Source: Sparassis latifolia (taxonomy: Eukaryota > Basidiomycota > Agaricomycetes > Polyporales > Sparassidaceae). Taken from it: a stretch of 64,000 nt of DNA. Positions 61,258 to 64,000 of this stretch are shown piece by piece. The position numbers and the translations under genes are program-made. Every line of letters starts with the position of its first letter. Position 1 is the first letter of the stretch. The notes under the pieces are model-generated. The model saw only the letters and a program-made list of their open reading frames with translations. It was not told where the DNA came from and ran no database searches. The stretch spans positions 1,116,001-1,180,000 of the forward strand of contig CM031559.1 in assembly GCA_018466975.1 (NCBI GenBank), written 5' to 3'.

Positions 61258-62330
61258 TCACTCAACCTCTTCATGCAGCAGCGAATGAGGTGGTGAGTCT
61301 CGAGTAGGATGTGTCTCTTGATCACCTATGCCTTCAGTGGGAAGGACAGACACCGAAGACGGCACTTCGTCCGAGACTTCATTCTTCTCTTGCTCGCACA
61401 GCGTAAGCTTCTCTGCAACTGCTTTCTCCGAGTCCGGAGTGTATGTGCAGGTATCAGGACCTTCGGTTGTCGCTGCAATCAGCACGTCAAAAATATGTGA
61501 TCGACCGAAGACTAGTGCGGGGAAACTCACACGCAGAAGACACCTTAGGATGGAGCATGACAACATATGGAAGTTGATGAAAGTGCCGAGAACATAGGGA
61601 ACGGTGATGATAAAGGGAGAAGATAACCTGTTGGTCTTGACATCCCCTCTGAAGATCTGGATCGAGCTGTATATCAGCTGGACTATAGTCACTAGGTTAT
61701 TGAAACCGGACGACAATAAAGCGACTGCTACATCACTGTTCGCCATGATTCCTACGGGTATGGACCGGTATTCCGCATTTTCATCGACTGGCAAGCCATC
61801 CACGAAATGAGCAATCCTCTCACCCACGTCGACCATTCTGTCTGAACCAATGGGTTCGGCTTGCACCCTCAGTTGCTCCTGAATCTCTATTGCCACGGCC
61901 CCACAATGATGGCCGACTGCAACGGCCATCTGTTCTTCTTGTTTCCAAGTATCGCGCGTCTTCCAGGATTCTCGCTCGCGAGCCTGCCTCACCGTTCGCG
62001 ACAAGCATGCATAACGTCGAGCGCATCGTGTTACTGTAAGTCATGCGGCCGATGATATGGGAGAAAATCATGAGAATGGATATGACAATTGCCTTCATTG
62101 TCTTCTGAACCGGGCGCGTTCGGTGATTGGTCGGAGCGTGGGCAACGATGTTGATTGCGAGAAAGGTTGTGATGTTGCATGCAACATCGAGGGGCGACAC
62201 TGAGCAGGCAGAAATTTTTTCTGGTCACTCAAGAAGTATACTGAGGGACAAAACCGGTATTTCACCAGGTAGGTAATATTCAAGTAGCGGTAGTGCGAAG
62301 GCTGCGGAGAGTGGTCTTCTTGAACAGTCA
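61258..62330 (-). CDS. Multi-pass membrane protein (unknown)
   Basis: The best reading joins an upstream exon ending LSAAFALPLLEYYLP to SPLDVACNITTFLAINIVAH (the second frame begins with GTG, so it is not the start). Hydrophobic MKAIVISILMIFSHIIGRMT follows, then after a short intron RERESWKTRDTWKQEEQM. Further hydrophobic helices are VALLSSGFNNLVTIVQLIYS and FIITVPYVLGTFINFHMLSC, followed by a charged cytosolic tail (EKLTLCEQEKNEVSDEVP). The first exon and true start upstream of 62330 were not found. I recognise no family. Confidence 0.45.
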
Positions 62331-63098
62331 GGCTAACGATCATATTAATCGACCAGTAAAATTAATCAGTGAAAACATTGTACTCACTAAATACTGCTAC
62401 TTGAGCTGTCGGGCCAGTATATTACTGCAAGCACGACGGTGAAGGAGCCAGTGCAACCCGAACAGTGGACGAGCGCGCATCACTAAGACAACCCGCGGAC
62501 CCAGCAATATCAAACAGGCTGTCAAACTAAGCAGGGGGTTCATCCCGCATGGCTACACCTGTATCAGTACTGTGGTCCGTCAGGATACGATCGGTAAGCT
62601 TGCAACACGGCACTGCGTATCGCGCATGCATGATTCATGAAAATTGCATTTCATTGAGACTTGGGGTCAGGTACAATCTTCTTGTTGGAGGATAACATGG
62701 CCTTCGCAGTCGAAGTTGTCTATACTCTTTGTGACTAGTGGGTTGCCGAGGTGATGAGGATTGACAATTGTCGACAGCGGCTGTGCAGGGCTGCCAGAGA
62801 GAACAGTTGTCAGTAGAGCAACGCGTCAAAAACTGTCACGTGCGCGCATTAAACACGATTGCAACGACACTCTAAGTCTCCAACGACAGACGCGCCTTCG
62901 AGCGATGGGAAGTGCTTCTCCCACAACAATTCCATACACTCCAGTGCTACATACTCTATACCTACCAAATTCACGGCAACTGAGAAGTAGTAAATAAAAT
63001 TTTGTCCATTATTGGGTTACCCAACCCCACCTGCGAATCACAAAGAGCCGATGTCACTGTCATTCTCCATACGAATGGAACTTCTCAAACACAACAGA
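62331..63098. other. Intergenic, no gene seen
   Basis: It should contain the 5' end of the membrane protein gene and the 3' end of the RTA1-like gene. Confidence 0.45.
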
Positions 63099-63976
63099 TT
63101 ACTGGGAGGTACTATCCTCCTTCGATGACGGATTGATCTCCTTGTCGACAGAGGAGTGTTCAGAGTCGACCAACTCAGCGTCCTTGCTTGGCGATGTGTA
63201 CCGCATCCACGTATTTCCGGGGCCCAGCAGGCGTCCAGGGTGCAGGACATTGATCGTGTACATCGCGAGGGTGATCATCGCACCGTCGAAAACGTCTATC
63301 GGCCGCAGATTATTATCGCGTGACACATGCCACATGGGGAGAAACGCACTGAATAAAGCCTGCGTGTGAATGATCACGCCGGTCCATCCGTTCGCCAGTT
63401 CCTGTGGATTTAAACGGTGTGAGCGGCGGTGACAGGATAGCTATCGCATTGTAACTGACAATAGTTCTGTAAATAGATCTGCAGGGAACGCCGTCAGCTT
63501 TACGTACAAGAATCGCGTCGCTCGTAGCATTACCGGATGTAAATGAACACGCTGCTGGCAGCCAGCCCGAGGAGCATTAGCTTCATGTTCTTGTCCATAT
63601 CCGAAGTCCTTGCACCGGTGCTCCTGGCACGCACTGGCCAGTCCTTGAGGCTCCGGGTGATAAATTCCGCTGCAAGTGCCATGTAAAAGTGATGGCAGCT
63701 GCAAGGCGAAAATTAGTGAATGCAATTTGTACGCATCGAAAAGCAGACTGACCAAGCTGGAAGGCAATACCCGCTAGCATGACGCGTCCTCCCTAGTGCA
63801 TTGTCAAGGCTGGTTCGTGTCGTCGCACCCGGAGGCATACTCACGGATTGAGGACTGGTGCCTTTCGAGACTGCAGTTGCGGCCTCCGCTCCGCCGGCTG
63901 CTTGGACTATGAGTGCGATAATGTCCTGGCTCGGAAAATTAGCAAGAGAGGTAGCACAGACATCGTTGACGTACAC
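63099..63976 (-). CDS. RTA1-like seven-helix membrane protein, 5' end beyond the window
   Basis: The RTA1 family pattern is visible across short exons: YVNDVCATSLANFPSQDIIA, LIVQAAGGAEAATAVSKGTS, VMLAGIAFQLGQSAF, ELANGWTGVIIHTQALFSAF and VFDGAMITLAMYTINVLHPG. A hydrophilic tail, DAELVDSEHSSVDKEINPSS, precedes the stop at 63099. The block ending NVLHPGRLL is a good signature of the family C-terminus. RTA1-like proteins are implicated in lipid translocation and resistance to toxic lipids or sterol drugs. The first helices lie to the right of the window. Confidence 0.8.
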
Positions 63977-64000
63977 AGCTCACGAAAACGGCAGTGTCTG

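Overview
This 64 kb window is nuclear DNA from a filamentous basidiomycete, most likely an Agaricomycete. The evidence is the many very short introns (about 48-75 nt), two aegerolysin genes, a Ppo-type fatty-acid oxygenase, an S2P protease beside YKT6, and large Agaricomycete-style families such as a Crinkler-like NTPase protein. All gene models were read by eye from frames and splice sites. Exon edges are given where family alignment fixes them and are otherwise approximate.

Left end, 1-8.9 kb: AT-rich and transposon-derived. A broken Ty1/Copia 3' end is followed by its LTR (335-529). A complete hAT element (1930-8438) has near-perfect terminal inverted repeats, an 8-bp target duplication, subterminal repeat arrays and a multi-exon transposase. 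Its 3' end lies about 430 bp from the stop codon of the neighbouring ppo gene.

Core region, 8.9-46 kb: dense conserved genes. In order they are Ppo/linoleate diol synthase (-), YKT6 SNARE (-), site-2 protease (+), ribosomal protein eL38 (-), class II myosin heavy chain (-), an unknown disordered protein (+), the arginine enzyme ARG5,6 (-), a RING-H2 protein (+), elongin C (-), UBC13 (+), calcineurin A (-), a small secreted hydrophobic protein (-) and an ABHD13/Bem46-type hydrolase (+). Several pairs are divergent with 130-350 bp between start codons. The block RING E3, elongin C and UBC13 holds three ubiquitin-system genes in 7 kb.

Right end, 46-64 kb: sparser and accessory in character. It holds two aegerolysin copies (one with a frame break near its C-terminus), a fungal integral membrane protein, a Crinkler-like P-loop NTPase with a possible REase-fold C-terminus, a decayed short-chain dehydrogenase, a probable truncated ARM-like protein, a multi-pass membrane protein and the 3' part of an RTA1-like gene that runs off the window. 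Long stretches here hold no recognisable gene.
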